DNA of 64,000 nt from contig JASAOO010003519.1 in the NCBI GenBank assembly GCA_030849075.1, forward strand, positions 1-64,000, written 5' to 3'. The DNA is from Zelonia costaricensis (Eukaryota; Euglenozoa; Kinetoplastea; Trypanosomatida; Trypanosomatidae). How positions within the stretch are numbered: the stretch's first letter is position 1; each line of letters starts with the position of its first letter. Both the position numbers and the translations under genes were made by a program. The notes under the pieces are model-generated. The model did no database searches and was not told the origin of the DNA. It saw only the letters and a list, made by a program, of their open reading frames with translations. Positions 31,312 to 40,978 of this stretch are shown here, piece by piece.

Positions 31312-32637
31312 ATGACGACGCTGCCCGTGCTGCACCTCAAGGCGACGAGCCGGCACAACGTCACGACCACCGCCGACCCGTACGAGACCACGGCAACGCT
31401 CTACACATTTCTCCGCTCCGTCCCCAGCGTGGGGGAGGTCGACCTCGCCATGCAACCCTTCCTCGCCGCCCTCCACGCCGCCCCGTCGTCCGGCGCAGCC
31501 GCGCTGATGCGGCGGCCCAACCACCGCCTCGTGCAGCGCCTGGAGGCCGTCGCTGTGGGCGAGGTGTTCGGCCGCACACCGCACGTCCTGCCCGCCCTCG
31601 CGCGACACAACGATCGGTGGAAGCGCCGCTTGGGCTACGCAGTGGAGGACGAGGAGGCAGACGGCGGCGACGACGCACTGGACGAGGCGGCGCTGAGCAC
31701 CTCTGCGCTTGGCGCGACGCAGACCCCGAGCCACGCAGCTCTGGTGGGCCACGTGCGTGCTGCCGAGCTACGGCAGTTTGCGGACCCCTACGCGTCGTAC
31801 GAAGCGGACTACCAGGCACGGCACGCGGCCTCGATCGAGCCTCGCCGCAGCCCTGCGCCCGCACAAACAGAGGCGTCGTCCGTTTCGGCTGAGGTGTCCG
31901 CGCTGACGGCGGCCACCACCGATGCCTCGCTGCACCGCGCGGCACCCACGCAGCTTCACGACGCCGACGCTGATCTGCAGTGCGACGCCGAGGGGGTGGC
32001 AGCGGTGGGCGAGGCGAGCGGGTGGTCAGCCGTGGGAGCTGCCCCAGGGGATGCCGACTTGGACACCGGTGCGATCCACCCCGTGCTCGACCTCATCGCC
32101 CGCCAGGATGGTGTGCTGCGGCCCGCACCAGCCGTGGGCGAGAGCGGGCACACCGTGGCGAGAGGTGGTGCTGCACCGCACGGCCTTGCACCAGCTTCCT
32201 CCACAGCCTCGCCGTCATCTGCGCCCCTCGCCGACGCTGATGTGGAGGCGCGCACGCAACGCCTGAAGCGACGGCTGGCAGACGCAACTGCCGCTGTGAC
32301 GGCGGCGATGGCCGAGAAGGAGGAGGCGGAGGAGGTGTGGTCGCCGTACTACAGCCGCCTCAAGACCGCCATGCTCTACGCTCAGGAGCTGCAGGGCAGG
32401 GTGCACTGCGCCACCTCGCTGTTCCAGCTGGAGCGCTACGAACGTGAGACGCTGCAGCAGGCGCACCTCGGCATAGCCATGGAGACCATGAGCCTGCAGC
32501 TCGTGCTGCGTGACGTGCGGGCGCGAATCGAAGACGAGGCCCGCGCCCCGCCTGCGGAGGGTGGCGACGCTGCGGCGTCGCTCGACGCGCAGCTGCTTCA
32601 TCAGCTAAGCACCGTGCTCGGCCTGGAGCGTGCGTGA
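31312..32637 (+). CDS. Protein of unknown function with C-terminal coiled coil (441 aa)
   Basis: Three regions can be seen. Residues ~1-115 are globular, with helical content (TLYTFLRSVPSVGEVDLAMQ). Residues ~115-305 are low complexity, rich in Ala, Asp, Ser and Pro, probably disordered. Residues ~310-425 are strongly helical, with alternating charged and Ala/Leu residues (LKRRLADATAAVTAAMAEKE), predicting a coiled coil. I do not recognise the family; no catalytic motif or membrane segment is evident. The layout suits a scaffold or cytoskeletal protein. The start at 31312 follows a GCC context downstream of the predicted acceptor at 31185-31186. Confidence 0.85.
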   Translation: MTTLPVLHLKATSRHNVTTTADPYETTATLYTFLRSVPSVGEVDLAMQPFLAALHAAPSSGAAALMRRPNHRLVQRLEAVAVGEVFGRTPHVLPALARHNDRWKRRLGYAVEDEEADGGDDALDEAALSTSALGATQTPSHAALVGHVRAAELRQFADPYASYEADYQARHAASIEPRRSPAPAQTEASSVSAEVSALTAATTDASLHRAAPTQLHDADADLQCDAEGVAAVGEASGWSAVGAAPGDADLDTGAIHPVLDLIARQDGVLRPAPAVGESGHTVARGGAAPHGLAPASSTASPSSAPLADADVEARTQRLKRRLADATAAVTAAMAEKEEAEEVWSPYYSRLKTAMLYAQELQGRVHCATSLFQLERYERETLQQAHLGIAMETMSLQLVLRDVRARIEDEARAPPAEGGDAAASLDAQLLHQLSTVLGLERA

Positions 32638-33206
32638 GCGCGAGCTTGCACGTGGCTTCGCGGCGACATCCGTTCTAATCGCAGAGGGCACACACGTGTG
32701 CAGCACAGCTCAGTGCCGCCTTTGTGCCTTGCGTGCGGTGGGTGGAGAGCGCAAGACGGGCGTCTGCGCGCGGCGCCGCCATCCTTGTCGTGCTGCTCCT
32801 CTGAGTGCGCCGCGCTGAAGCCGATCCGCACCTGTGCAACTCCCAGAACAGGAACACACCTACTCACCCTCTGAGAAGAGAAAAAGAAAACGAGGACGCG
32901 GAAGTTCATTCTTCACGCAACGTGTTGCTCGCCCGGTGCAGGAACAAACTTGAGCGGGCTCTGGGGCGATTGGGGGTGGGGGAAGGGAAGCTCGATCGCG
33001 TCCCCTCCCCACCCGCGTGCGTCAGCGGCACACTACGGACGCCTCCCCCCCTCCTCCCGCTTCCATGGCCCTCTGCGTGCCTTCCCACTCCGCTCTCCGT
33101 ACTCTGTCTGCCCGCCTCCTCCTCCACCCCTTTCTACTGTAACGGCGCCCCACCAGAAGCACAGTGCCGCCCATCCGCTGCCCACGGACTCGCACGCGCC
33201 GCCGCC
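32638..33206. other. Intergenic region before the WRAP53-like gene
   Basis: No gene was seen. A pyrimidine tract at about 33084-33138 followed by AG at 33155-33156 is the likely splice acceptor (5' UTR ~50 bases). Confidence 0.6.
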
Positions 33207-34472
33207 ATGCCTGCACCACACGTTAAGGCGCAGGCGCACATACGCCGCCTGTACGCCGCACCTGACAACACCTCCGAGCTGCTCGCGACATGCGACAAGG
33301 CCTACATCCCGTCTGTCGCCTACGATGCTGCGGCAGGTAGCGTGACGGTGCGGAGCGCGGCGGAGGCGGATGCCGCGGTGCGGCCGCGTGTGCAGCTGCC
33401 CTTCCCGGCCATCGACCTCGCCTGGTGCCCCTTCAAGAAGGGCGACGACAACGCCGCCTTCATCACGGCGTGCCACAGCCAGCCGGTGCAGCTGTGGGAC
33501 TGCGCGGACGGCGAGCTGCGCGCCTCGTACGCGACGAGCAACGACAGCGGCTACCACATCCACGCCCACGCCGTGTGCTGGTTCAGCTCACCCGCGCAGC
33601 AGCACTGGATTGCCGGCGGCTACGGCGGCTTCGAGGACGCGACGCAGGTGCGCGTCTTCGACGTGGTGGCGGAGGGGAGCGCGCCGGTGTGGTCCTACGG
33701 TGTCGGCAGCACCCACAGCAAAGGTATGGTCTCGGCGCTGCACGACTGCGCGTGGCCCGGTACCACGTCCCTCCTGGCGGTCGGCTTCCACAACACCGCG
33801 GCGGTGCACCTGATCGACTGCCGGCGTCGCTGCCCGGCCGCCTCGCTGCACGGGCTGCGGCACGGCGTGCAGAGCCTGCGCACCCGCCGCGACGGGGCTG
33901 ACCCTTTCCACGTGTACGTGGGCGGCAGCCAGGGCGACGGCTGCATCGCCTGCTGGGATGTGCGGAGACCGAGTGCGCCGCTCTTCACTCTTGCCCGGCC
34001 GGTGCGCACCAACCAGGTGTTCGAGTTCGAGGTGCTGCCGGGCGGCGGCGACGGCACGCATCGTCTTGTGACGAGTTCTGCCACGGGCGGCGCGCTGGTG
34101 TACTCCTGGAGAAGCGGCGAGGCGCCGTCGCCCGACGCCGCCGTGTGCATCGGCGAGGCCATGGGCACGACGAGTGGACTCGCAGTGGTGGGACCGAACA
34201 CCGTTGTGGTGAGCACGGGAGGCCGCACGTACGATGTGTCGTCCAGCTCGGCGCAGAGAGCGCCTGCCGCAGCGTCAGCCGCCGCCGCAGCGGCGGAGAG
34301 GAGCGCTGACGACGACGCCACACCGGTGTTCCCCGTGCACAAGCGGCAGCGGCTGCCCATGTCTGACGATTCGTGTGACGACGACGAGCCGTGTGGTGCC
34401 TCGGCTGCGGTGGAGTCGGAGTCCCGTTCGACGGAGGCCTCCAACCTGGCCGTGCTTTCGTGGACGCAGTGA
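33207..34472 (+). CDS. WD-repeat protein resembling WRAP53/TCAB1/WDR79 (421 aa)
   Basis: The central region (residues ~60-340) is a WD40 propeller with WD dipeptides, for example VQLWDCADGELRASY and CIACWDVRR. Several stretches correspond to the telomerase Cajal-body protein WRAP53/TCAB1 rather than a generic WD40: the LWD..GELRASY segment, and CWDVRRPSAPLFTL followed by a TNQVFEFEV strand (the family has CWDLR...PLWSL then TNQRIYFDL). In animals this protein binds CAB-box scaRNAs and telomerase RNA and is needed to assemble active telomerase; a related yeast protein is Swt21. In trypanosomatids a role with telomerase RNA or small nucleolar RNAs is a reasonable inference. Residues after ~345 are Ala/Ser/Asp-rich with a KRQR patch that could be a nuclear localisation signal. 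The start at 33207 follows GCCGCC; the upstream in-frame ATG at 32805 precedes the predicted acceptor. Confidence 0.88.
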   Translation: MPAPHVKAQAHIRRLYAAPDNTSELLATCDKAYIPSVAYDAAAGSVTVRSAAEADAAVRPRVQLPFPAIDLAWCPFKKGDDNAAFITACHSQPVQLWDCADGELRASYATSNDSGYHIHAHAVCWFSSPAQQHWIAGGYGGFEDATQVRVFDVVAEGSAPVWSYGVGSTHSKGMVSALHDCAWPGTTSLLAVGFHNTAAVHLIDCRRRCPAASLHGLRHGVQSLRTRRDGADPFHVYVGGSQGDGCIACWDVRRPSAPLFTLARPVRTNQVFEFEVLPGGGDGTHRLVTSSATGGALVYSWRSGEAPSPDAAVCIGEAMGTTSGLAVVGPNTVVVSTGGRTYDVSSSSAQRAPAAASAAAAAAERSADDDATPVFPVHKRQRLPMSDDSCDDDEPCGASAAVESESRSTEASNLAVLSWTQ

Positions 34473-35026
34473 GGGACAAACACGGCGCGTTGGCGGCGTG
34501 GGCGTACGCGTTGAGTCCGTTCTGTCCGCTTTGGCGGTGCTGAGTTGTGGTTGCTATGTTGTTCTCGCCGCCGAGGCACGCACAGGTTGGCGCCCGCGCC
34601 TGCTGATTGCCTTTGTGTTGCCGTTGAGGGCCTCGTCTGTGCTGCCCGCCTCGCATGGCTCGCGTAAAAAAAAAAAAACTCATTCTGCGCAGGTGGCAGC
34701 ACCCGCGTCTACTGGCTACGAGCAGAGCGCTTCAAAACCACCACGCTGCGTCGACAACGCAGGTGCATCGCTCCACGGCCCGGTGCGCACCCGCACCACG
34801 ATGCTCGCAATTACCTGGCCACCTCGCACTTTCGCCCCGCACCTTGTCTGCTTTCTCCTCTTCCCCACCTCCGCCGTAACTGCCCGCTCCTCCAGCATCT
34901 GGTGACGCGTCCGTGTGTCCCCTCCGCAACGGGCGCAGCCCTTCTGCACAACAGGCCGCCACCCCCTCCCCCCTTCCTCGGTGCCACGTGGCGCCACACG
35001 TCCTCTCTTCTCTTTCCCTCCGCACA
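34473..35026. other. Intergenic region before the first HIBCH-family gene
   Basis: No gene was seen. A poly-A run lies at about 34667-34678. The tract at ~34842-34891, nearly all pyrimidine, ends at AG 34894-34895, a strong splice-acceptor candidate (5' UTR ~131 bases). Confidence 0.65.
34842..34895 (+). promoter_or_regulatory. Predicted spliced-leader acceptor for the divergent HIBCH-family gene
   Basis: A roughly 50-base C/T-rich tract without AG ends at AG 34894-34895, upstream of the start codon at 35027. Confidence 0.65.
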
Positions 35027-36118
35027 ATGCGGCCTACTGCTGCGCGGCTTCAAGGCGCCGGCGCGGCGCTCTGCGCGGACACGGCTGGCTGCCGCACCAT
35101 CACGCTGAGTCACCCAGATGCCCTCAACGTCATGACGCTGCCCATGGTCGAGGACCTGCACCGCCTCTACCTCACCGAGCCGCACCCCAACCCACAGGCT
35201 GTGTACCTGCTGCGCGGTGATGGGCGGCGCAGCTTCTGCGCGGGTGGCGACATCAAGGCCATCACCGGTCCGGCCCGGCACACGCACAACCCGGCGTTCT
35301 ACCAGAAGGAGTACCAGGTGGACACGCACATTGCAACCATGGCGCGCACGCAGGTGGCCATGTGGGCTGGCCACGTGCTGGGCAGCGGTGTGGGGGTCTC
35401 CCTGCATGGCCGCTACCGCGTGGCCTGCGAGACGACGCGTTTCGCAATGCCAGAGACGCAGATCGGCGCGGGCAACGACGTGGCCACGAGCTGGGTCTTT
35501 GCGTCCCTGCCGATGCCGGGGCTCGGCGCGTACCTCGCCATCACCGGCAACGCCTTGCACGGCGCAGATGCGTACCATGCGGGCCTCGCAACGCACTACG
35601 TGCCGCTGCAGAAGTTCGATGCGATGGAGGCGGCGCTGGCGGCCCTGCCGTCTGGGGACGGCGCGCCCGAGGTGCTGCGCCGCTTCAGCGCCGACGTCGC
35701 CGTGCCCGCCTTCACCCTGTCCGAGAGCATGCCCATCCTGGAGAAGGCCTTCGGCCACCTCAGCGAGGGGACGCGGGTGCGCGACATCATGACGACGCTG
35801 CGTGCCGACGGCTCGCTGTTTGCGATGAAGACGCTGGCCGTGCTGGAGCGCAACTCGCCGATGGCCATGACGCTGGCACTGGAGAACGTAAAGCGGCAGG
35901 GCACGCCGCAGTGCCCCAGCAAGATGGACTGCTTCCGCACCGACTACGCCGTCATCCAAGCCTCCATCTTCAACGATGAACTCGCCAGGGGTGTGAAGGC
36001 GCTGCTGGTCACGAAGGAGAAGGGGCGCCCGCCGTGGACGGTCGAGTCGGTCGATGACGTGGACGTAGAGATGATTAAGCGGCAGTTCACCATCCTGCCT
36101 GGCGCGAGTACCTTCTGA
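35027..36118 (+). CDS. 3-hydroxyisobutyryl-CoA hydrolase/enoyl-CoA hydratase family protein, divergent copy (363 aa)
   Basis: The crotonase fold of the HIBCH type is clear: HPDALNVMTLPMVEDLHRLY near the start, the oxyanion-hole motif SFCAGGD, the second glycine motif, and a catalytic-region sequence where E143 (MPET) and D151 occupy the positions of the two acidic catalytic residues of human HIBCH, with the same eight-residue spacing. HIBCH hydrolyses 3-hydroxyisobutyryl-CoA in mitochondrial valine breakdown. This copy is altered around the active site: the family GGG is GSG (VLGSGVGVSLHG) and the usual PDVGGGYF is NDVATSWVF, so activity or substrate may differ. The N-terminus MRPTAARLQGAGAALC resembles a mitochondrial presequence. 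A second, more canonical copy follows 1 kb downstream, indicating an old tandem duplication. Confidence 0.92.
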   Translation: MRPTAARLQGAGAALCADTAGCRTITLSHPDALNVMTLPMVEDLHRLYLTEPHPNPQAVYLLRGDGRRSFCAGGDIKAITGPARHTHNPAFYQKEYQVDTHIATMARTQVAMWAGHVLGSGVGVSLHGRYRVACETTRFAMPETQIGAGNDVATSWVFASLPMPGLGAYLAITGNALHGADAYHAGLATHYVPLQKFDAMEAALAALPSGDGAPEVLRRFSADVAVPAFTLSESMPILEKAFGHLSEGTRVRDIMTTLRADGSLFAMKTLAVLERNSPMAMTLALENVKRQGTPQCPSKMDCFRTDYAVIQASIFNDELARGVKALLVTKEKGRPPWTVESVDDVDVEMIKRQFTILPGASTF

Positions 36119-37161
36119 CAGTCACCACAGCGCTCCCCTATTCCTTTGCGGTGAAGCGCGCGAACGGTGTGGCCCATGCGGTGCGTCGCCTGTTTCCACG
36201 TCTTTTCGTTTTTCGCTTCTTGCCTCTCCTCTTTATCCCATCCCGCCTCTCGCCTCCCGGTGCGTACACGTCGGCGCCGTGGAAGGCTCTGTCAGCTGTC
36301 CCCCTTCCCCCTCGCCTTCGCTTTGGCTGGTCACGCCTCTCCCTCTCTTCGCCCTTCCACCCTCAGCGACCCCCTTTGACGTCCGCCGCTTCCCACCCCT
36401 CGCCAACAGTCTCCTGCTGGTTGTTATCGTATCCTTCGCGCCTCCCCGGTTGACGCCTCCGGCGCTATATCTATATACCCGTCCGTGCGCGCCCCCCCCT
36501 CCGTCTCCCTCTTGCTCTCTCCCAACCCGCAACTCGCCCACTTCGAAGTCTGCAGTGTGCCGCCAGTTACCGGTGCATGACGCGGCTTTCACTGAAGGAG
36601 GAGTGGAGGAGGAGGAGGAGAAGGGGGGGGGGGGGACGCTGAACTCGCACAAGCTCCACAAAAAGAAAGAAGAGAATTCTGGGCATCAAACGAACCGGGA
36701 ATGATCCGCCCATGTGCGCCGCGTGAGCCGTGGACTCGCGCGGTGACGTGTGCGGCACAAGTCGGTCTGTGGCATTGCCTGGAGGAGTGCTTGCCTCTCA
36801 CACCTGCGTAGGGCCGCAGCACCCACTTCTGCCCCCACGCCCCCGCCACCCCCGCCTCGCGCTATCCTCTCCCACGTCCCTATCCTTTGACCGGAGGCGT
36901 GCATGCGTGTGCGTGCAGCAGGCGCGCCCGCACTCCATCAGCAGCTTCAGGCTCTCCTCATAACACTGAGAAGAACGTTGTCGTGTGTGTGCCGTCTTCT
37001 TCTTCTTCTCTATTTCTTCTCCTCAAGACTCCGATTGACGCCAAGACTAAACGGCGGCTGTCATCACCGCCTGCCGCCGCTCTCTCCGCGCGCACCCACG
37101 CACTCGCACCGCACCGGCCTCCCTTCCCCTATCCGCCCTTCCCCCCTCCCCCTATCGCGTC
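36119..37161. other. Intergenic region between the two HIBCH-family genes
   Basis: No gene was seen. It contains a short A/T-rich island (TATATCTATATA near 36467) and a G-run near 36625-36636. The tract CTTCTTCTTCTTCTC... (about 36988-37024) ends at AG 37026-37027, one of the clearest splice acceptors in the window (5' UTR ~134 bases). Confidence 0.7.
36988..37027 (+). promoter_or_regulatory. Predicted spliced-leader acceptor for the canonical HIBCH-like gene
   Basis: A clean CTTCTTCTT-type pyrimidine tract runs for about 37 bases with no AG and ends at AG 37026-37027, about 134 bases before the start codon. It is the best-formed trans-splicing signal in the window. Confidence 0.7.
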
Positions 37162-38280
37162 ATGCGACGCAGCGTCCGGCTTCTGGCCTGCAGCACGGTG
37201 CTCTGCACCGACTACCCACACGCTCGGCACATTGTGCTGAACAACCCCAAGTCGCTCAACGCGCTGGACTTCGACATGACCAAGGAGTTGCACCGTCTCT
37301 ACGTGACAGAGCCCGCCCCGGACTCCGCGCTGTACATCATCAGAGGTGCGGGCAACAAGGCGTTCTGCGCTGGCGGCGATGTCGTTGGCGTCACGACCAA
37401 CAACCCACCCGGCTGCGCGCGCAGCTTCTTCTACTGGGAGTACCAGCTCGACTACAGGGTGTCCCGCATTCCAGCTGGGCAGGTGTGCTTCTGGGACGGC
37501 TACGCGCTCGGCGGCGGCGCGGGGCTGTCGATTGGCAGTGCCTACCGCGTTGCTTCGGAGAAGGCGTGCGTGGCGCTGCCAGAGGTGGCGATTGGCATGA
37601 TCCCCGACGTGGGGGCGTCCTGGTTCCTGCCGCGCATGCCGACGCCTGGGCTGGGCATGTACATGGGCCTCACCGGCCACCGACTGCGGGGGGCCGACCT
37701 CGTGCACCTCGGCATCGCCACGCACTTCGTCCCCTCTGCGAAGATGAGTGACCTCGAGAAGGACCTGCTCGCCATGACGAACCCCGCGCAGGTGACGCGG
37801 GTGCTCGAGCGGCACGCCACGCCCGTGGCTCAGCTGCCGCCTTGCACCGTGGCGGCGTCCTTCCCGTTCCTGCAGGAGCACTTCGCGTGCCGTCCCGAGC
37901 TCAACGTGCCCGACATCCTCGCCGCGTGCCGAGCCCACGCTGGGGCCGACCCGCTGGCCAAGGCGGCGGCCGACATCATGCCCACCTTCTCCCCGACTGC
38001 ACTGACGCTCGCGCTGGAGGTCCTGAAGCGAGGGGCGCAGGCCAAGACGCTCGTGGAGGCCTTTCAGATGGAGTACTGCGCGTCCCAGCACGTCGTTGCC
38101 GAGCACGAGTTCCGCGAGGGCGTCCGCGCGCTGCTGATCGACAAGGACAAGAGGCCCAAGTGGCGGCCCGCGACGCTGGCGGAGGTCACGAGGGCGTCCA
38201 TTGACGCGTACTTCATCCCCACCACGCCGGACCAGCCCGTCTGGGACCCTCTGAAGCCCCTCCCACCAGCGGCCGTGTGA
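37162..38280 (+). CDS. 3-hydroxyisobutyryl-CoA hydrolase-like mitochondrial enzyme (372 aa)
   Basis: The canonical features of the HIBCH branch of the crotonase superfamily are present: the HIVLNNPKSLNALDFDM start, oxyanion-hole motif AFCAGGD, the glycine motif ALGGGAGLSIG, and catalytic acids E141 (LPEV) and D149 in IGMIPDVGASWFLPRM. Members hydrolyse 3-hydroxyisobutyryl-CoA in valine catabolism; a broader hydroxyacyl-CoA hydrolase or hydratase role cannot be excluded. Length is as expected. The N-terminus MRRSVRLLACSTVLC is basic and hydroxylated, as in mitochondrial presequences. It is the downstream member of a tandem pair; the upstream copy at 35027-36118 has substitutions in the same motifs. 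The start follows the predicted acceptor at 37026-37027. Confidence 0.94.
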   Translation: MRRSVRLLACSTVLCTDYPHARHIVLNNPKSLNALDFDMTKELHRLYVTEPAPDSALYIIRGAGNKAFCAGGDVVGVTTNNPPGCARSFFYWEYQLDYRVSRIPAGQVCFWDGYALGGGAGLSIGSAYRVASEKACVALPEVAIGMIPDVGASWFLPRMPTPGLGMYMGLTGHRLRGADLVHLGIATHFVPSAKMSDLEKDLLAMTNPAQVTRVLERHATPVAQLPPCTVAASFPFLQEHFACRPELNVPDILAACRAHAGADPLAKAAADIMPTFSPTALTLALEVLKRGAQAKTLVEAFQMEYCASQHVVAEHEFREGVRALLIDKDKRPKWRPATLAEVTRASIDAYFIPTTPDQPVWDPLKPLPPAAV

Positions 38281-38295
38281 CGGCATTCGCACCGT

Positions 38296-38320
38296 CACAC
38301 ACACACACACACACACACAC
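38296..38320. repeat. (CA)n microsatellite in a 3' UTR
   Basis: CA units begin 15 bases after the HIBCH-like stop codon, so they should be in the mature mRNA. Confidence 0.92.
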
Positions 38321-39030
38321 GCACAGATGCAGCGTGGACGTGCTCACAGCAAAGCAACGAAGAGGCGTCGGGGGGGGGGGAGTGGGCGGACCTGCACAGC
38401 CCGTGCTGTCAGCGCCGCCCGCCCATCCTCCTGTGCCTTCACCCCATCTTGATTTTCTCTCTCTGTGTTTCTCTAGTTTTCCGCGCAAACGCCTCGCGCC
38501 CACCCTTGCGCGTGTTGAGCTGCTCCACTTGTTTTCCCTACGCCCTGCTCAGCGCTCACGGCTTTACCGCACGACGCGTGTTTGACGGGAGTCGACACGC
38601 TTTTGTTTGTTTTCTTCACCCTTCCCTTCCCTGCAATGGGTCATCGCATCACACGACGATAGCGCCGCCCCCCTCCCCATCCCCCCACCAACACGGTGGC
38701 CTACCGCTGTTGCCTTCAAATTCGAAACGTGAAGTTCAAATGGCCTTTCTGCTGGTGGCGTTGCCGTCGTGAATGCGCACACGCTGAGGCGCGCGGCGTT
38801 CAGTGCAGCGCGCAAGCGATGCCGCGTGTTGTCTGTTGCCACGTGCTGTGACACTCCGCCGTCGCTGGACGCCCTGCAAGGAGGAACGCAAACGCCGCCG
38901 CGGCGGTCCCTCGAAGACTGCCTCGTGCGCTGTTCGGTGGCCCGTCTGGCTACCGGGAAACACCACTTGTTCCTTTCCTCCCTCTCTCACTGCCTGTCTC
39001 AACCTCTGCCGCTCTCTCGGTATCGACCAC

Positions 39031-39043
39031 GCATGCACGCACG

Positions 39044-39086
<43 letters not shown>

Positions 39087-39090
39087 ACAC
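39031..39090. repeat. CA-rich compound microsatellite
   Basis: GCAC units pass into a long (CA)n array with one interruption (CAAACA). This is the longest simple repeat in the spacer. Confidence 0.9.
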
Positions 39091-40210
39091 GCGCGGTTCC
39101 CACTTGGACTCGATTTGGCCCGTAGCGGTGGTCATCGACGGTCTCCGCGCAGCCCAAGGTCCCCTTCTTGACTGGTTATTTTTGTGTATTTTTGCTAGTA
39201 CAAGCTCTTCACTACTCCTTTCCCCCCTCCGTCTCGAGCTTCCACCCCCCCTCCACCAAGGTGTCGCCCTCACGCTCCCAGCTCACTTTCCCTTTCTCAG
39301 TCTCTGCCACGGCGAGAGAGCTTCGACGCATATCCCCTTGGACGCGGCAGCGCACAGCCCGCGCCGCAGGTGGCAGCGGCCACGAGCCAGCGCAGCGACT
39401 CCGGTGCACGACTGCGTGCACAGTCGGCTGCAGCTGATTTTTCGCCTGAACTGCTACGAACGCGCGGCCAGAATTCGGAAAGCGAAGAACCTTGAGTGAG
39501 AGGAGCACGCACAGGAGGAGGCGACGCTACGCGGCGGCTGCGTGTCACGTTCCAGGTCACTTTTCGCCCTTCACATCTCGCACTCCCCTGACCCACTGGA
39601 CGTGCGTCAGCGACTCCCTCTCGCGGCTGCACGCGACGGCACCCTCTCCAAGAGCGGCTGAGGTCCTTGTCTTCCGTGCTGCTCCCCTCTCGAGTCGCTT
39701 ACCGCAGTCCTCCCCGAAGCTCTGCCGCCTTCCTTTTTTTTCTGGTACGTGTTTTCTCGTTTGCTTGTCTCCCGCCTAAACAGCGACTTTAGCTCGTGTG
39801 CAAAGGCGCAAGTGAACGTGTTAGCGCCCCCCCCCCCTCCAACCCACTCTCTTCCCACCCCACAGGGCTTTCCGTGCTCAGTGTTCCTTCCTTTGTCTTT
39901 GCTGTCGCCTTCCCTTTTCTTCCCCCCTGCATTCGCCTTAGCTGCCGCGTCGAGGCACTTAGTGTTCTCTTCTGACTGTGCTCCGTTGTGTTACTTCTGT
40001 ACTTGAAACTCCTCTTCTCCCCCTCTCCGTCTTCCCCCCCCCTCCGTCTTCCCACCCCCCCTCCTTCGCGGCACATCAGTGAGTCTGCGCATCTCCGCAC
40101 CCCGCCCACACGCACAGACACACCACCCCGACGTGCCAGCTGACTTCGTGTTCCCCTCCCCTTCCTTCTCCCTCCCCCCCTCTTCCAGTGCACTGGTGCA
40201 CGTCTCCCCA

Positions 40211-40419
40211 NNNNNNNNNNNNNNNNNNNNNNNNNNNNNNNNNNNNNNNNNNNNNNNNNNNNNNNNNNNNNNNNNNNNNNNNNNNNNNNNNNNNNNNNNN
40301 NNNNNNNNNNNNNNNNNNNNNNNNNNNNNNNNNNNNNNNNNNNNNNNNNNNNNNNNNNNNNNNNNNNNNNNNNNNNNNNNNNNNNNNNNNNNNNNNNNNN
40401 NNNNNNNNNNNNNNNNNNN
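40211..40419. other. Assembly gap (209 N)
   Basis: 209 undetermined bases lie inside a C-rich pyrimidine tract, probably because the repeat could not be assembled. True length is unknown. The flanks are both spacer-like, so a hidden gene is unlikely but not excluded. Confidence 0.99.
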
Positions 40420-40978
40420 CCCCCCCTCCCCTCCACCGTCGTGCTGCATCGTACCTTCTCCTGCCCCGCCCCCGCGTTCGCCTCCGTGCGTGCCGGCTCT
40501 CTTCTCCTTCCCTTACTCTCGCTGCCTCACGAGCGTCGCTGCGGTGAACGGCTTTTGTTTCTGCGGCCCCCCTTCCTCTTTCCTGTTCTCTGTCCCGGCG
40601 TCAACTCGTTCCCCTCACCCCCCCTCTTGTGCTGCGAGTGTAGCGGAAAGGTGCGTGTGTGTACGGCGCGGCGTCGGCGCTGTTGCGTGCTCCTGCTTCT
40701 GGCCCCCCCCCCCCGGTGCTTGCACAGACGGCGTGCACCGCTTCCACCTTGCCCGGTTTCTCTTGCTGGTGCGTCCTTGTCCCGCCTGTGCGTCTGTGTG
40801 TGCACCGTCGGTGCTTCTGCTTTGCGTTTGCCTTTCCTTCCGCCCCTTTTTCATTTTGTGCTTTGCAACTCGTTTAAATTGAGCCGCTTTGGGCAGCGCA
40901 ACGTGCTGTGGACTTCTGCTCGTCGCCTCCTTGCCCATCCCCTCTGTTGCTGGACGTGTTGAGTCTTCCGCACTCTCG

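Larger units (their letters stand above)
38281..40978. other. 2.7 kb spacer with an assembly gap
   Basis: No credible gene was seen. It contains a (CA)n run directly after the HIBCH stop (38296-38320), a second CA-rich repeat (about 39031-39090), and a run of N at 40211-40419 within C-rich DNA. The splice acceptor for the next gene is likely AG 40882-40883 after a pyrimidine tract at ~40818-40857 (5' UTR ~95 bases). Confidence 0.6.
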
